From Acidobacteriota bacterium (GTDB lineage: Bacteria > Acidobacteriota > Terriglobia > Terriglobales > Acidobacteriaceae): a DNA stretch of 7,049 nt. Below the pieces are notes generated by a model, which was given only the letters and a program-made list of their open reading frames with translations, had not been told where the DNA came from and searched no databases. The stretch spans positions 1 to 7,049 of the forward strand of contig QIAS01000331.1 in NCBI GenBank assembly GCA_003225615.1. The letters run 5' to 3'. Of the stretch, positions 5,798 to 7,049 are shown piece by piece; within the stretch, counting starts at the first letter, position 1, and each line of letters starts with the position of its first letter. The position numbers and the translations under genes are program-made.

Positions 5798-6697
5798 TTA
5801 CTTTCCGCTTTTCGCAGCCACGGCCAGCGGCTTGCGGTAGAGCACCGCGCCGGATTCCTTTTCCATTTGGAAGTTTACGTCGGCGGCGGAGGGAATTTTT
5901 TCACCGTCTCCGAGGAGCAGGTAGCCTCCGGGCTCGAGGTAGAGATGAAGGCGCTGCACCAGGGCAATTTTCTGAGTCACGGAAAAATGGGGCAGCACAT
6001 CCATGCAGAAAATGCAGTCGAAACGGCCCAGGTAGGCGGGGCGAGCCAGGTTCATGGGTGTGAACGTCACCAAATTGCGCAGGCGCGGTTTGGCAAGCAG
6101 GTGTTCCCCAACCTTTGCGAAATAAGCCTTGATCAAAGGCCGTGGGACTTGGGCGAGCGCCTTGCGCAAGTAGAGGCCTCGTTCGGCAACCTGCAGGGCG
6201 GAGCGGCGAATGTCGCTGGCCAGAATGTGGATGTTCCATCCACCACCGCCACAGTTCACTTCGTGGCAGATCGACATGGCGATCGAGTAAGATTCTACTC
6301 CCGTCGAGCAGCCCGCGCTCCAGATGCGGAGGGTGCGCGGGCTCTCGCCGGACTTGCGTTGGTGCAGCTCGGGGAGGAGCTTGCCGGCAAAAGTCTGGAA
6401 CGCATTCGTGTGACGGAAGAAACCGCTATCCCCGTCGAGCAGGGTTTCCAGCAAAGATTCGCATTCCGTTTCGGAGGAGCGGAGAAGGCTGAGAAGGTCA
6501 GGGGCCGAGCCCAAGTGGCGTGATTCGAGGTAATTGCTCACACGCGCCATGAGAATGTCTGTGGGAGAGTCCAGCAGAACGCCAGCCTCACGCTCCAAAA
6601 GTAGGCGTAGCTCAGACAACTCGTGTTCGAGGATGGCTACACTGGTGCAAGGTTTGTGCCTGCCATTCAGCGTCCGGGGGCTGGAACCGGTGCTCAT
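5798..6697 (-). CDS. cheR: CheR-type protein-glutamate O-methyltransferase
   Basis: CheR enzymes methylate glutamates of chemoreceptors using S-adenosylmethionine. This 299-aa protein has the N-terminal helical CheR_N domain (about 25-90, ELSELRLLLEREAGVLL...) and the SAM-binding methyltransferase domain (about 95-290). Visible motifs are DGDSGFFRH (88-96, Arg95 of the usual TxFFR), RIWSAGCSTG (124-133), SDI (161-163, Asp162), PMNLARP (214-220), FDCIFCMDVLPHF (226-238) and LEPGGYLLLGDGE (254-266). Three places differ from the usual sequence: GEEPYS is GVESYS, the FCRNVLIYF motif reads FCMDVLPHF (Asn to Asp), and TxFFR is SGFFR. There are no TPR repeats. The ATG overlaps the TGA of the upstream gene (ATGA, 6694-6697), with GGAG 8 bases before it, so translation is coupled. 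No receptor, cheB or cheA is visible in the window. Activity is likely but not certain. Confidence 0.88.
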   Translation of the reverse strand: MSTGSSPRTLNGRHKPCTSVAILEHELSELRLLLEREAGVLLDSPTDILMARVSNYLESRHLGSAPDLLSLLRSSETECESLLETLLDGDSGFFRHTNAFQTFAGKLLPELHQRKSGESPRTLRIWSAGCSTGVESYSIAMSICHEVNCGGGGWNIHILASDIRRSALQVAERGLYLRKALAQVPRPLIKAYFAKVGEHLLAKPRLRNLVTFTPMNLARPAYLGRFDCIFCMDVLPHFSVTQKIALVQRLHLYLEPGGYLLLGDGEKIPSAADVNFQMEKESGAVLYRKPLAVAAKSGK

Positions 6698-7049
6698 GGA
6701 ATTTGCTCCGTTCTTGCAGTCGCGGCCTGCCTGATGGACCAGGTTTTCTTAGCGCCCTTGTCTTCCTCGGTTTCCACCTGCTTCTCTGCGAACCTCAATT
6801 CCTTTTCCAAGGACGAAAAGCGCTGCAGGATCTCGTGCATGCGCAGAGCCATGTTGCGTATGGTGTCAATCTGCGAGCGGGCAGCAGCGGACAGGCTGCC
6901 GGGCTCGAGCAGCATCAGTTCCGAGTTGCCCAACACGGACGTAAGTGCGTTGTTCAAGCTGTGGCGCATATCTAGCATGTAGCGACCCAAGATGGCCTGG
7001 CCCTCGAGTTCGGCCTTGGCGTGCTCGGCTTTTTTTGCGCGCAGAATGG
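6694..7049 (-). CDS. DHp-like sensor-kinase fragment protein without ATPase domain; 5' end cut by window edge
   Basis: The frame is open to the window edge, so the N-terminus lies outside; 117 residues are visible. A charged, coiled-coil-like helix (ILRAKKAEHAKAELEGQAIL) leads into YMLDMRHSLNNALTSVLGNSE, which resembles the H-box of histidine kinases (compare HDFNNLLTVILGYAEL): His29 (codon 6961-6963), with Ser30 where an acidic residue is usual. A second helix (QIDTIRNMALRMHEILQRFSSLEKEL) completes a two-helix DHp bundle. The protein then ends after a short charged tail, with no N, G1, F or G2 boxes of a HATPase domain before the stop. The missing N-terminus may hold a receiver or PAS domain. 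The TGA overlaps the cheR ATG, so the two are one operon. It could dimerise or accept phosphate from another kinase, but it cannot autophosphorylate alone. TTG at 6988-6990 and the internal ATGs are not needed as starts. Confidence 0.7.
   Translation of the reverse strand, partial: ILRAKKAEHAKAELEGQAILGRYMLDMRHSLNNALTSVLGNSELMLLEPGSLSAAARSQIDTIRNMALRMHEILQRFSSLEKELRFAEKQVETEEDKGAKKTWSIRQAATARTEQIP
6706..6709 (-). promoter_or_regulatory. Ribosome binding site of cheR
   Basis: On the minus strand GGAG lies 8 bases before the cheR ATG, inside the last codons of the DHp-like gene. Together with the ATGA overlap it fixes 6697 as the start and supports coupled translation. Confidence 0.6.

Noticed and set aside
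5867..6523. 218-codon open frame on the plus strand opposite cheR
   Set aside because: The minus-strand frame has clear CheR motifs and a coupled start; the plus frame has none.

Overview
The window looks like a piece of a bacterial chromosome, most likely from the Acidobacteriota (Terriglobia/Koribacter-like). This is an inference from three things: a secreted, highly charged protein of a type I associate with that phylum; a transglutaminase-like orphan protein; and several kinds of intergenic repeat (ACCA-CGAAGG type, GAAGTACGAAGTACG type, ATTCCTCGCTCCGCTCGGAAT type) that I recall as common between genes in those genomes. There is no sign of a phage, a transposase, CRISPR, rRNA or tRNA.

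Layout, left to right. Bases 1-662 hold the end of a HAD-family phosphoglycolate phosphatase (gph) running in from the left. Bases 663-1071 carry no convincing gene; they hold a few small hairpins and one long imperfect inverted repeat (959-1031). A 204-aa protein with a transglutaminase-like Cys/His pattern follows (1072-1686). Its last codons lie inside a 22-bp perfect inverted repeat that encloses a terminator-like hairpin. Next is a 337-aa exported charged protein (1823-2836). An intergenic stretch (2837-3119) contains a perfect TATAAT box, a dispersed REP-like repeat and a GCTGA repeat cluster.

uvrB (3120-5074) encodes the excision-repair damage-recognition helicase. It is almost full length, but its 5' end is damaged: codons 1-12 are in one frame and the rest in another, and the conserved GDQP (Q-motif) segment between them is absent. 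Forty bases after uvrB comes a type II toxin-antitoxin pair: an intact Unstab_antitox-type antitoxin (5115-5351) and an overlapping RelE/ParE-type toxin (5341-5636) that is frameshifted in the middle.

On the opposite strand, reading in from the right edge, are a DHp-like histidine-kinase fragment protein with no ATPase domain (6694-7049, partial) and a CheR-type methyltransferase (5798-6697). They are joined by an ATGA stop/start overlap. They converge on the toxin, with a long inverted repeat between.

The main observations are the two separate frame-breaking small deletions (uvrB and the toxin), the coupled pair of DHp-only protein and CheR with altered active-site motifs, and the nested repeat/terminator structures. 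I found no clear evidence of a wholly new multi-gene system. The DHp-CheR pair is the best candidate for an unusual signalling unit.
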